DNA of 64,000 nucleotides from NCBI RefSeq assembly GCF_000826545.1, contig NZ_CDME01000011.1, positions 1-64,000 of the forward strand, given 5' to 3'. The notes beneath the pieces are model-generated. The model did not search any database. It was given only the letters and a program-made list of their open reading frames with translations, and was not told where the DNA came from. Made by a program: the position numbers and the translations under genes. This document shows positions 1 to 13,113 of the stretch, in pieces. Position 1 is the first letter of the stretch. Every line of letters begins with the position of its first letter. This DNA comes from Kibdelosporangium sp. MJ126-NF4. Its GTDB lineage: Bacteria > Actinomycetota > Actinomycetes > Mycobacteriales > Pseudonocardiaceae.

Positions 1-687
1 CACGACGAACACGTAGTGCCCGCCACGGCCGGTCAGATGGCGGGCGGCGGCGCGGGTGGTGTGCAGACTGTCGGCGGTGATCACGACATCGGTGATGTCG
101 ATACCCTGGAACAGGGATTCCACCCAGGCGACCTCGCTGGTCCCGACCGGTACCAACTGCTGACAGCCGGTCACGATGCCGACGGTGTGGCTGATCCCGG
201 CCAGCAGATGCACCCCGCCACCCCCGGTCCGCGCGAAGGTCCCTCGCAGGGCCTTGCCATCGATCGCGATCGCGGCCACTTCACCGTCCCGCGGGCCCTG
301 GCCAGGCTGGTGCCGGCTGGCGATCCAGGCATGGACCACGATGTCGAGCGCGTCACCGTCCAGCCCGGACAACGCCCGGCGCAGAGTGGGCTCACTCGGC
401 ACGACAAACACGGCGCGTCGCGGATCCCATCGCGCGCCAGCCTCTCGTAACGCCCACTGCGGCAGGTCAGCCGCCCATTCCCAGATCGCCGCGATCGACC
501 GGGCACCGGCGGCGACCGCGACCGCCGCCAAGGTCAGCACCGCCGCCAGCGAATGCCGAACACCCCGAGCGTCCCGCGGATCCTCGATCCGGGCCAGCAA
601 CTCCCGCAGGTCAGCGGCATGGTCCACGGTCACCGGGCCCAGTTGATCCAGCACAGCGGTGATCGGCGAAGATAACGCGGCAGGCAC
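1..687 (-). CDS. ISAs1-family transposase, N-terminal part (cut by window edge)
   Basis: Reading the minus strand from a GTG at 687 gives 229 uninterrupted residues up to the window edge. The product shows the ISAs1/H-repeat layout: an N-terminal helical region with ADLRELLARIEDPRDARG, then the DDE core, whose first acidic residue is in IAIDGKALRG (about residue 143), followed by ITADSLHTTR (about residue 206). The C-terminal part with the last catalytic Glu lies outside the window. A short purine stretch precedes the GTG. No frameshift or stop is visible in the part present, so the element may be intact. The family call is from motif recognition and is confident; activity cannot be judged. 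Confidence 0.9.
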   Translation of the reverse strand, partial: MPAALSSPITAVLDQLGPVTVDHAADLRELLARIEDPRDARGVRHSLAAVLTLAAVAVAAGARSIAAIWEWAADLPQWALREAGARWDPRRAVFVVPSEPTLRRALSGLDGDALDIVVHAWIASRHQPGQGPRDGEVAAIAIDGKALRGTFARTGGGGVHLLAGISHTVGIVTGCQQLVPVGTSEVAWVESLFQGIDITDVVITADSLHTTRAAARHLTGRGGHYVFVV

Positions 688-763
688 GGCTCTCTCACAT
701 GATCGTGTGACGTAGACACTCTCATGATCAACTAGAGGCCGTGCCCGCACTCATACGGGTCAC

Positions 764-782
764 CGACTTTGACGGAGCCCTG
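764..782. mobile_element. Probable terminal inverted repeat of the ISAs1-like element
   Basis: Read on the minus strand, the sequence starting at 782 is CAGGGCTCCGTCAAAGTCGG. It resembles the CAGGG... ends with a CAAAGTCGGTGACC stretch that I recall for actinobacterial ISAs1 elements. It lies about 80 bases upstream of the transposase start, as expected for this family. The other end and the target duplication are outside the window, so the exact boundary is inferred. Confidence 0.55.
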
Positions 783-986
783 ACCCAACCCGGGGGGGCG
801 TCCCTGCTCCAGTCTACCGGCAATAACGCCTGGTCAACGGGTTACCGGCCGGTTGTGGACAACGGGATTCGACGAAGGGATCACCGGCTCGACACAGCGA
901 TGCCCCCTCGACACAGCGACACCCCTCACCGGCTCGACACGGCGATGCCCCCAGCCTTGGCTGGGGGCATCGTCATTCGGCTGCTG
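783..986. repeat. Intergenic region with a 26-bp direct repeat
   Basis: No gene is supported here. A 26-base unit beginning tcaccggctcgacac occurs at 881-906 and again at 926-951 with one mismatch, with a partial third copy (ctcgacacagcga) between them. The second copy runs into the aroG terminator hairpin. The repeat sits between the IS end and aroG and may be debris of IS-associated rearrangement; that is inference. Confidence 0.5.
944..971 (-). terminator. Hairpin terminator after aroG
   Basis: A perfect 13-bp inverted repeat (gatgcccccagcc / ggctgggggcatc) with a 2-base loop starts 16 bases beyond the aroG stop codon. There is no strong T-run, which is common for terminators in GC-rich actinomycetes. 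Confidence 0.75.
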
Positions 987-6110
<5,124 letters not shown>

Positions 6111-6113
6111 GAT

Positions 6114-6208
6114 CGCCTCCCAGCATTTGGGAGGCGCCCTTTTCGTCCTTAACGCCAGGCCGAGCGTGGCGGACCTCCCGGGTCCGTTGCAGCGCCTCTC
6201 GGCCTAGG
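6114..6208 (-). promoter_or_regulatory. S-adenosylhomocysteine (SAH) riboswitch controlling metH translation
   Basis: Read 5'->3' on the minus strand, the leader folds like the SAH aptamer. P1 is GGCCGAG (6204-6198) with CTCGGCC (6164-6158). It is followed directly by AGGCGC (6197-6192), which can form the pseudoknot with GCGCCT (6137-6132). The conserved TGCAA follows (6191-6187), then a small hairpin GGACC/GGTCC (6185-6181/6175-6171), CCACG just before the P1 return strand (consensus CCAGG), and a mini-hairpin CGT/ACG (6154-6144). The base 5' of the pseudoknot strand is G (6138), as in the known aptamer. The pseudoknot strand overlaps CGCCTCCC (6136-6129), which otherwise pairs perfectly with GGGAGGCG (6121-6114), containing the SD of metH. 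Ligand binding would thus release the SD (ON switch). The fold is seen by eye; SAH specificity is from family knowledge. Confidence 0.8.
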
Positions 6209-6269
6209 CCTCGTAGGTTACCGGGAAAGCGCAAGCCTCGCACATGTCCCTCCAGCTAGCCTCGAGCTC

Positions 6270-7229
6270 GTGTTCTCATTGTCCGAACCGCCGTTGTTCA
6301 CGCGTCTGCGTGACGCGAGGCGAGTCCTCATCGCCGGAGCGGGCGGCGGTTTCGACGTCTACGCCGGGATTCCGCTGGCCTTGGCGTTGCGCGCCGCCGG
6401 GAAGGACGTTCACCTCGCCAATCTGTCCTTCACCAATCTAACGGCGCTCGACATCGATTCGTGGGTGCAGCCGGGCGTCGCCGCGGTCACTCCGTCAACT
6501 GACGGGGTGAAAGGCGGCTACTTCCCCGAACGTGTGCTGGCGACGTGGCTGGCCGCCGAAAAACTGCCGTCGACGGTGTACGCGTTTCCCCGGGTCGGTG
6601 TGCGACCGCTGCGGCTGGCCTACGAGTCGCTGCTCTCACACCTTGGGATAGACGCCATCGTCCTCGTCGATGGTGGTACAGACATCCTGTTGCGCGGCGA
6701 CGAGGTCGGCCTCGGCACGCCGGAGGAGGACATGACCAGCCTCGCCGCAGTCGCCGGGATCGAGGGCGTTCAGCGACTGGTGGTGTGCATCGGGTTCGGG
6801 ATCGACACGTATCACGGTGTGTGTCACTCGCTGGTGCTGGAGAACCTCGCCGCACTGACTCGGACAGGCACCTATCTGGGTGCCTTCTCGGTGCCGCCGG
6901 AGTCCGAGGAGGCCAAGGCGTACCTGCGCGCGGTCGACCACGCGGCGGCCGCGACGCCACGCCGTCCCAGCATCGTCAACGGCCAGATCGCGGCGTCCCT
7001 GCGCGGCGAGTTCGGCGACAGCCAGTTCACCGAGCGGACCGCGGGCAGCGAACTGTTCGTCAACCCGCTGATGTCCCTGTACTTCACGCTTGACCTGCCC
7101 GGTCTCGCGGCGAGCATCGGCTACCTTCCCCAGTTGGCCGAGTCGATCCACATGGCCGAGGTCGCGATGGTCATCAGGGAACACCGCGAGCACGTCGAAC
7201 GACGGACATGGCGGGCCTTCCCACACTGA
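6270..7229 (+). CDS. DUF1152 domain protein
   Basis: The 319-residue product matches the DUF1152 family in layout. It has a Rossmann-like N terminus (RVLIAGAGGGFDVYAGIPLALAL), a loop with LVDGGTDILLRGDE around residue 130, then VCIGFGIDTYHGVCHSLVLENL and a C-terminal helical region. No enzymatic activity is established for this family, and none is claimed here. The GTG start at 6270 is chosen because it precedes the glycine-rich strand by about 19 residues; no strong SD is visible. It is divergent from metH and shares the 160-base spacer that holds the metH riboswitch. The next gene begins about 40 bases downstream on the same strand. Confidence 0.85.
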   Translation: MFSLSEPPLFTRLRDARRVLIAGAGGGFDVYAGIPLALALRAAGKDVHLANLSFTNLTALDIDSWVQPGVAAVTPSTDGVKGGYFPERVLATWLAAEKLPSTVYAFPRVGVRPLRLAYESLLSHLGIDAIVLVDGGTDILLRGDEVGLGTPEEDMTSLAAVAGIEGVQRLVVCIGFGIDTYHGVCHSLVLENLAALTRTGTYLGAFSVPPESEEAKAYLRAVDHAAAATPRRPSIVNGQIAASLRGEFGDSQFTERTAGSELFVNPLMSLYFTLDLPGLAASIGYLPQLAESIHMAEVAMVIREHREHVERRTWRAFPH

Positions 7230-7269
7230 ACTGGGCAATGCTGGACGGTTGATCGACCAGGGACATAAC

Positions 7270-8553
7270 GTGACAGCCGTGGACCTGCACAGCGCCGTGA
7301 CGAACGGCGACGCTGACGCGGTCCGCGCGCTGCTCGCGACCGGTGCGGCGTTGTCGGTGACCGACGACGACGGGCACACGCCGCTGGAGGTCGTCAACGA
7401 CCCGGACATCGCACGGCTGCTGATCTCCGCGGGCGCTCCGGTGCGGGCGGGTGACGAGACGTCGCCGCTGCACCGGGCCGCCGAGTTCGGCTGGACCGAC
7501 GTCGCCGACATGCTGCTGGAGCGCGGCGCCGATCCCGGGTGCCGTGACCGCTACGGGGATCTGCCGCAGGACCTGTTACCCAGCGGCCCGTCCGAGCTCA
7601 GGGAACGGATGGCACGCAGGCTCCGCTATCACGGCCGGTCGGTGCGGCTGGGGCTCGACGAGGTCGAGAACGGGCCGCAGCAGACCGTCGCGATCAGGCC
7701 GCACCGGGCCGAGGCGTTGACCACCATGTACCGCGGCACCGTCCTTGTCCGGTGGGAACTCGAACCGCGGATCAAGCCGGTGGAGATCCTGCGGGTCGGC
7801 TCCCGCACCGACTTGCACGGGCCGGTCGGGTCGTACACCGGTCCGCTGGTCGCGTTCGCCGGGGAGAAGGCCGTGCAGGTGCGGCAGTGGGCCGCGATCC
7901 GGCTGACAGTCGAGTTACCGGACGTCATCTCGGGCAGCCTGGCGATGTCACCCGACGGCGAACGGCTCGCGATCGGCCAGGACCAGCAGCTGCGGGTCGT
8001 CGACACTCACACCGGCGCCCCGCTCGCCGGGGACCAGGACCTCGACCACACCGACTGGGAGGGCCTCGGCGACGCCCGTGTCACGCCCGAGTTCTCGCCG
8101 GACGGACGAAGGCTCGCGGTCGGCAACTCGATGCGGGGCAGTTGGTGGCTCACGGTCCTGGACGTCGGCAGGGACGGCCACCTGCGGCACCGCTACGACC
8201 GGCGTGATCCGCAGCCGTGGAGTTCCGAGGTGTCCGGGGCGCTGCGCTTCTCCCCCAACGGCGAGTACATCGCCATGTGGGTTCACCCGACCGGTGTCGT
8301 GTCGACCCGGGCCACGAGCGGTGACGCCGCGTGGACGCACGAACTGGAGTCCCGCACCGGCACCCTCTGCTACACCGGTGACAGCCGGACGCTCGCGGTC
8401 GGCACCCGCGCCGGAGTGTCCTGGTTGGACGCACACAGCGGCAGGCCGCGTGGCCGCGAGACGACCTTCGGCGCGGTGAACGACCTCGCGTTCGCCGAGC
8501 ACTGCGGGATGCTCGCGGCCACCAGCACCGGCTTGCACCGGCTGCTCGGCTGA
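7270..8553 (+). CDS. Ankyrin-repeat protein with C-terminal beta-propeller-like region
   Basis: The predicted protein has 427 residues from a GTG at 7270. The N terminus has ankyrin repeats: LHSAVTNGDADAVRALLATGA, DDDGHTPLEVV, PLHRAAEFGWTDVADMLLERGAD. The C-terminal ~230 residues carry repeated strands of WD40/YVTN type (MSPDGERLAIGQ, FSPDGRRLAVGN, FSPNGEYIAMW, YTGDSRTLAVGT). There is no signal peptide or membrane segment, so it is probably a cytoplasmic interaction protein. The start was placed downstream of the first in-frame codon because the preceding 60 codons overlap the DUF1152 gene and do not look like protein. Partner and role are unknown. It ends 15 bases from the convergent exporter gene. 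Confidence 0.8.
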   Translation: MTAVDLHSAVTNGDADAVRALLATGAALSVTDDDGHTPLEVVNDPDIARLLISAGAPVRAGDETSPLHRAAEFGWTDVADMLLERGADPGCRDRYGDLPQDLLPSGPSELRERMARRLRYHGRSVRLGLDEVENGPQQTVAIRPHRAEALTTMYRGTVLVRWELEPRIKPVEILRVGSRTDLHGPVGSYTGPLVAFAGEKAVQVRQWAAIRLTVELPDVISGSLAMSPDGERLAIGQDQQLRVVDTHTGAPLAGDQDLDHTDWEGLGDARVTPEFSPDGRRLAVGNSMRGSWWLTVLDVGRDGHLRHRYDRRDPQPWSSEVSGALRFSPNGEYIAMWVHPTGVVSTRATSGDAAWTHELESRTGTLCYTGDSRTLAVGTRAGVSWLDAHSGRPRGRETTFGAVNDLAFAEHCGMLAATSTGLHRLLG

Positions 8554-8567
8554 GACCTCAGTCGTGG

Positions 8568-9509
8568 TCACGGGACGAGGCTTCGGTCACGACTCGCTGC
8601 CCGGCGTTTCCCCCGGCTCCGAACACCGTTATCCGCATGGGTTCCTCCTGTGGTCTGGGCGGTGATGAGCGACAACAGCACGATCACCGCGCCGATGATC
8701 TGGGGCAGACTGAGTTTCTGGTCGAGCGCCAACCAGCCGACGAGGGTGGCGACCATCGGGCTGAGCAGGCTGAGGAAGGTGACGTTCACGGCGGTCAATG
8801 CCCGGATTCCCCTGAACCACAAGGCATACGCCACCGCGGCGCCGATGATCGCCAGGTACGCGTATCCCAGCACGTTCTCGCCGGTGATCGTCGCAGGCAG
8901 GCCTTCGAAGACAAGCGTGAATGGAAGCAGCAGCAGGCCACCGGCGACAAGCTGCCAGCCGGTGATCGCCAGCAGGGGCGCGGGCGACACCCACCGCTTG
9001 CTCAGCACAACACCTGTTCCCATCACGAACGCCCCGGCCAGGGCCGCGATGACACCGATCAGGTCCAGTTGCGCGTTGGCTCGCAACACAAGCAGGGCTA
9101 CACCGAACACACCGGCGACCCCTGCCAACGCCTTGCGAACGGTGAGCCGGTCGTTGAGCACGGCCGCGGACAGGCCGACGACGATGAGCGGCTGGATCGC
9201 GCCGACGGTGGCGGCGACACCGCCGGGCAGCCGGTAGGCGGCCAGGAACAGCAGGGGGAAGAAGGCACCGATGTTGAGGGTGCCGAGGACGAAGGCGCGC
9301 CACCACCAGTCACCGGCTGGCAGGCGGCGGGTGACGGCGACCAGCAGCAGCCCGGCGGGCAGGGCCCGGATCAGCCCGGCCAGCAGCGGCCGGTCCGGCG
9401 GCAGCAGTTCCGTGGTGACGTAGTAGGTGGTCCCCCAGATCATGGGCGCCAGCGCGGTCACCAGCACGAGAGCGATCCGATTGCTTAGCACTAAGGCAAT
9501 GTATCTCAC
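8568..9509 (-). CDS. EamA/DMT-family transporter
   Basis: The product of about 313 residues has ten hydrophobic segments and two EamA halves, for example LAPMIWGTTYYVTTELLPP near the N terminus and AYLAIIGAAVAYALWFRGI in the second half. This is typical of drug/metabolite exporters of the inner membrane. Substrate is unknown. It is divergent from a MarR regulator across a short region with repeated operator half-sites, so it is very likely the regulated target. The GTG at 9509 lies inside one half-site; the next in-frame GTG at 9491 is a reasonable alternative start, and neither has a clear SD. The last ~25 residues are basic and hydrophilic. Confidence 0.88.
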   Translation of the reverse strand: MRYIALVLSNRIALVLVTALAPMIWGTTYYVTTELLPPDRPLLAGLIRALPAGLLLVAVTRRLPAGDWWWRAFVLGTLNIGAFFPLLFLAAYRLPGGVAATVGAIQPLIVVGLSAAVLNDRLTVRKALAGVAGVFGVALLVLRANAQLDLIGVIAALAGAFVMGTGVVLSKRWVSPAPLLAITGWQLVAGGLLLLPFTLVFEGLPATITGENVLGYAYLAIIGAAVAYALWFRGIRALTAVNVTFLSLLSPMVATLVGWLALDQKLSLPQIIGAVIVLLSLITAQTTGGTHADNGVRSRGKRRAASRDRSLVP

Positions 9510-9547
9510 CGCTAAACTAACCGGGCGGTGAGTTAGCTCACCGCTAA
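9505..9547. promoter_or_regulatory. MarR-type operator region between exporter and regulator
   Basis: Three copies of the element ctcaccgc(taa) are present: at 9505-9515, in reverse as gcggtgag at 9525-9532, and at 9537-9547. The second and third form an inverted repeat, gcggtgag-ttag-ctcaccgc. The block covers the start region of the exporter and lies about 25 bases upstream of the MarR start, suited to repress both genes. Confidence 0.7.
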
Positions 9548-9570
9548 GACACTTCGGCTACCATGGCGCC

Positions 9571-10068
9571 ATGGCCGATCACGTCGACATGGTGCTCGAA
9601 CAGTGGCGCGAACGCCGTCCCGAGCTGGACGTCTCCCCGATGGCCATCGTCGGACGGCTCAAACGGGCGACCCGGCTGGTCAGCGCCGAACTCGACAAGA
9701 CCTTCGCCGAACACGGCCTGGACTCGCCCTCGTTCGACGTCCTGGCGACGCTGCGCCGCTCCGATCCCCCGCACCAGCTGTGCCCGAACGACCTGATCAA
9801 GGCCACCATGGTGACGTCCGGCGCGATCACCCAGCGCCTGGACCGGCTGGAGGCACGCGGACTGGTCCGCCGCACGCGCAGCGAGAAGGACGGCCGCAGC
9901 GTCGTCGTGTCCCTCACCGACGAGGGCTGGGACCTGATCGAGAAGGCGATGCCGGAACACCTGGAGACCGAGCAGCGCGTCCTGGCCGCATTGACCGGAA
10001 AACAGCGCGACGCACTGGCGAACACACTGCGGGAACTACTGGAATCCCTCGGCGACAGGAGGGAGTGA
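9571..10068 (+). CDS. MarR-family transcriptional regulator
   Basis: The 165-residue protein has the winged-helix MarR layout: a dimerising helix at each end, a recognition-helix region NDLIKATMVTSGAITQRLDRLEARGLVRR, and the wing SEKDGRSVVVSLTDEG. Family members are dimeric repressors released by small aromatic ligands or oxidants. Here the likely targets are itself and the divergent DMT exporter, because a three-half-site operator separates them. ATG at 9571 is chosen; an ATG at 9563 is out of frame. A hairpin overlaps its stop codon. Ligand unknown. Confidence 0.93.
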   Translation: MADHVDMVLEQWRERRPELDVSPMAIVGRLKRATRLVSAELDKTFAEHGLDSPSFDVLATLRRSDPPHQLCPNDLIKATMVTSGAITQRLDRLEARGLVRRTRSEKDGRSVVVSLTDEGWDLIEKAMPEHLETEQRVLAALTGKQRDALANTLRELLESLGDRRE

Positions 10069-10088
10069 CGCGGGCCGAAGCCCGCGTC
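10067..10088. terminator. Hairpin terminator between the MarR and von Willebrand genes
   Basis: gacgcgggc / gcccgcgtc forms a 9-bp stem with a cgaa loop. It begins within the TGA stop of the MarR gene and ends 7 bases before the convergent gene's stop, so it can serve both. Confidence 0.75.
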
Positions 10089-10094
10089 CACCCG

Positions 10095-11888
10095 TCATTT
10101 CACACACCCGGCACGCGATTCGCCGATCACCAGGTCGGCCAGCGCGGTGTCCACCGTGACCGCCCGCTGGGTCACCGATGTGCCGGTCCTGGTGGTGCTG
10201 TTCAGTTTCAGTGACCCGGCCACCAACGGGATGGTGACCGGACCGGAGCCGACCCGGACCTCGGCGCCGTTGATCCGCACCGAGCCGACCTTCGAACCGG
10301 CGGTCGGCGCGCCCTTGCCACAGGCGGCGGTGGCGTGCGATTCGATCATGCCGATCTCGACGACCTGCCCGAGCGCGGTGATCCGCACCGAGCCCACCGA
10401 GGTCGCGGCGGCGCCTTTGCCGGTCTTCGCGGACACCGCGGCGGCCTGGACGGCCACCACCCGGCCCACTCCGAGCTTCGCGGACGCCACGGCTTCGCTG
10501 TCGGCCGCGCAGGCCTGCTTGCCGGGATTGGCGGCCGCTACCGCCTGGTTGAGCAGTTTCACCGCGTGGGCCCCGCACGAGGGCCGACCGATGACGCTGC
10601 CATCGTCGTCCCTGATCGTGACTCTCGCCGAGCCGATCACGGTACCGCCCTGCGAGAACGTCACGGTGAAGGTCTCGATCGACTCGTCGTGCTCGTCCTG
10701 GCGCATCCGCAACGAGATCTGCTTGCTGGTCTGCCCCGGCGTGAACGTCAGATCACCCTCGGCCGCGTAGTAGTCGCCAACCGCGGTCGCCGTCCCGTCC
10801 ACCGTGGCGTAGTGCACGGTGATCGGAGTGCTGCTCGGGCTGTCCAGTTTCACGGTCAGCGTCACCGACTCACCTTCGTCCGCGACGACGTTGCCGACCT
10901 CGATCCCGGGCACCCGCACGGTGATGGTCTGGGTGAGTCCGTGCGGCGCGCCGTTGACCAGGAACCCGACCGTGCAGCGGTAGGTGCCTGGCGGTGTTCC
11001 CGGCTTGACACCGATGGTCTCGGCGAACTCCACCGTTTGTCCACTGAGGACCGTACGGCTGGCCGGGGTGAGCGCGGTGGTCAACTGCGGCGCGCAGCCG
11101 GTCACCTGGTGTGTCACCGTCGCGTCGAGGTTCTTCAGGCCGTTGAGGATGGCCTGTGCCACGGCGTTCGGCGACGTTCCCGGCACCAGCACGCCACCGG
11201 TCTGCGACGTGATCGCGCTGGCCTGACCAGCACTGTCGAGACCGCCGCCGTCGGTTCCGGCGACCGGGACCGCGACCACCCGGATCTCCTTGGCCCTCAA
11301 CGCGGCGATCGTCTGCGCGAGCGTGTGCCCGAGGCTCGGGTCCTCGGAACGCGAGTCACCGAACCACGCGATGATCCGGCTGCTGTCGGCCCGGAAGGCG
11401 ACCGCGCCGGTGGCGATTCGGTAGTGCGCGTTGAGGAAGTCCGACGCCGGGATCCCGCCGCCCTCGGCCGTGTCGATCCACCTCTGGGTGCCCGCGCTGA
11501 CCAGTTCCCGGCTGCCGGTCAGCGGCTGGTTCACGGCGAACGCGCGCGGACCGTCGATGTTGTGCTTGTACTGCGCGACCGCGAACTGTGCCGTCGGCTG
11601 CACCTGGCGGACCTGGCTGACGATCGCGTCGGCGTTGGCCGTGACGTTCGCCAGCACGTCGATCATGCTGCCGGTGGTGTCGCCGAGCAGCACGATGTCG
11701 GGATTCGGCGGGATGACCGGGGTGGCGACCCGCTTGGTCAGGGTGGCGCTGCCACCGGGGCCGATGGTGAGGTCCACCGACGGCGGATCGACCCGTCCCG
11801 GCGCGGGCGCGGACACGCCTGCGGGCACGGGCAAACCGACCAGCAGCGCGGCTGACGCCACCAGCAGCGCCAGCGTTCTCGTGGGCAT
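10095..11888 (-). CDS. Secreted von Willebrand factor A / Calx-beta domain protein
   Basis: The 597-residue product begins with a signal peptide (PTRTLALLVASAALLVGL). A VWA domain follows with a MIDAS-like DTTGSM at residues 70-75 and later GDSRSED. There is then a Calx-beta region (VADEGESVTLTVKLDS, YATVDGTATAVGDYYAAEG) and a C-terminal domain of about 150 residues with paired Cys, similar to choice-of-anchor-P proteins. No sortase or membrane anchor is seen, so it is probably exported and soluble or wall-associated. ATG at 11888 is chosen because AAGGAGGTG lies directly upstream and the signal peptide begins here. That SD lies in a strong hairpin. Function is unknown; metal-dependent adhesion is only an inference from the domains. 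Confidence 0.82.
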   Translation of the reverse strand: MPTRTLALLVASAALLVGLPVPAGVSAPAPGRVDPPSVDLTIGPGGSATLTKRVATPVIPPNPDIVLLGDTTGSMIDVLANVTANADAIVSQVRQVQPTAQFAVAQYKHNIDGPRAFAVNQPLTGSRELVSAGTQRWIDTAEGGGIPASDFLNAHYRIATGAVAFRADSSRIIAWFGDSRSEDPSLGHTLAQTIAALRAKEIRVVAVPVAGTDGGGLDSAGQASAITSQTGGVLVPGTSPNAVAQAILNGLKNLDATVTHQVTGCAPQLTTALTPASRTVLSGQTVEFAETIGVKPGTPPGTYRCTVGFLVNGAPHGLTQTITVRVPGIEVGNVVADEGESVTLTVKLDSPSSTPITVHYATVDGTATAVGDYYAAEGDLTFTPGQTSKQISLRMRQDEHDESIETFTVTFSQGGTVIGSARVTIRDDDGSVIGRPSCGAHAVKLLNQAVAAANPGKQACAADSEAVASAKLGVGRVVAVQAAAVSAKTGKGAAATSVGSVRITALGQVVEIGMIESHATAACGKGAPTAGSKVGSVRINGAEVRVGSGPVTIPLVAGSLKLNSTTRTGTSVTQRAVTVDTALADLVIGESRAGCVK

Positions 11889-11934
11889 GGCACCTCCTTC
11901 GATGCTCAGCCTGATGAGCGTCGTCGGAGGTGCC
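11889..11934 (-). promoter_or_regulatory. Hairpin sequestering the SD of the von Willebrand gene
   Basis: On the minus strand GGCACCTCC (11934-11926) is complementary to GGAGGTGCC (11897-11889), which contains the SD and abuts the ATG. Inside lies a second stem, GCTCA/TGAGC (11919-11915/11908-11904), extended by two more pairs. The whole 46-nt element is a two-tier hairpin ending exactly at the start codon. It would hold translation off until opened by temperature, a protein or a ligand. Confidence 0.65.
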
Positions 11935-12018
11935 GTTGGAGACAAGGCATCCGCCTGCCCTGTGCTCGGCCGCCCGGGGAGTCTGCCCTTTGGGGCGGTT
12001 CGGGACGGTGAAACACCG

Positions 12019-12048
12019 CATCGGGTGGTCCAGTTGGACCACCCGATG
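12019..12048 (-). terminator. Hairpin terminator after nrdB
   Basis: A perfect 13-bp inverted repeat, catcgggtggtcc / ggaccacccgatg, with a 4-base loop starts 9 bases past the nrdB stop codon. Confidence 0.8.
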
Positions 12049-12057
12049 AGAGGCTTG

Positions 12058-13113
12058 CTAGTCCCAGTCCAGCGAGGATCCCGAGGCGTACTCGGTCACC
12101 CTGGTCTCGAAGAAGTTCTTCTCCTTCTTCAGGTCCATCGCCTCCGACATCCACGGGAACGGGTTCTCGGTCGGCCCGAACACCGGCTTGAGGCCGAGCT
12201 GCGCGCAGCGGCGGTTGGTGATGAAGTGCATGTACTGCTCGCACAGCTCCGAGTTCAGGCCGAGCAGGCCGTTGGGCATGGTGTCGCGGCCGTAGGCCAC
12301 CTCCAGCTCACACGCCTCGCCCAGCATGGTGCGGATCTCCGCCTGAAACTGCTCGGTCCACAGGTGCGGGTTCTCGATCTTGATCTGGTTGATCGAGTCG
12401 ATCCCGAAGTTCAGGTGGATCGACTCGTCGCGCAGGATGTACTGGTACTGCTCGGCGATGCCGACCATCTTGTTGCGGCGGCCCAGCGACAGGATCTGCG
12501 CGAACCCGGTGTAGAACCACATGCCCTCGAACACCACGTAGAACGCGACGAGGTCGCGCAGGAACGCCTGGTCGTTCTCGGGCGTGCCGGTGCTGAAGGT
12601 CGGGTCCTCCAGGTGCTGGGTGTAGTCCAGCGCCCACGACGCCTTGTCGGTGATCGACGGCACCTCGCGGTACATGTTGAACAGCTCGCCCTCGTCCAGG
12701 CCGAGCGACTCGCAGATGTACTCGAACGTGTGCGTGTGCACGGCCTCCTCGAAGGCCTGGCGCAGCAGGTACTGACGGCACTCCGGGTTGGTCAGGTGCC
12801 GGTACACCGCGAGCACGATGTTGTTGGCCACCAACGACTCCGAGGTGGCGAAGAAGCCGAGGTTGCGCTTGATCGCGAACCGCTCGTCCTCGGTCAGGCC
12901 GTCCGGCGAACGCCACAGCGCGATGTCGGCCTGCATCGAGACCTCGGTGGGCATCCAGTGGTTCGCGCACCCTGCCAGGTACTTGTCCCACGCCCACTGG
13001 TACTTCAACGGCAGCAGCTGGTTCACGTCGGCGCGGGCGTTGATCATCGCCTTGTCGTCGACGTGCACACGGGCCGCGCCGCGTTCGATCAGCGGCTCGT
13101 TGGTGACAGTCAC
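12058..13113 (-). CDS. nrdB: Ribonucleotide reductase small subunit with Phe at the radical site (class Ic-type R2)
   Basis: The 351-residue subunit houses the metal cofactor that starts ribonucleotide reduction. The metal ligands are visible: Glu92 (SESLVANN), Glu123 and His126 ([10 protein letters not shown]), Glu196 (FYVVFEG), and Glu230 and His233 ([10 protein letters not shown]). The position that is the radical Tyr in E. coli R2 is Phe130 (HTHTF), and the first ligand is Glu rather than Asp. Both are hallmarks of class Ic R2 (Chlamydia type, Mn/Fe cofactor). The spacing matches the chlamydial ligands with a constant offset of three. The GTG start overlaps the nrdA stop (GTGA), so the two are translationally coupled. 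The family call is certain; the Mn/Fe cofactor is predicted from residues. Confidence 0.95.
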   Translation of the reverse strand: MTVTNEPLIERGAARVHVDDKAMINARADVNQLLPLKYQWAWDKYLAGCANHWMPTEVSMQADIALWRSPDGLTEDERFAIKRNLGFFATSESLVANNIVLAVYRHLTNPECRQYLLRQAFEEAVHTHTFEYICESLGLDEGELFNMYREVPSITDKASWALDYTQHLEDPTFSTGTPENDQAFLRDLVAFYVVFEGMWFYTGFAQILSLGRRNKMVGIAEQYQYILRDESIHLNFGIDSINQIKIENPHLWTEQFQAEIRTMLGEACELEVAYGRDTMPNGLLGLNSELCEQYMHFITNRRCAQLGLKPVFGPTENPFPWMSEAMDLKKEKNFFETRVTEYASGSSLDWD

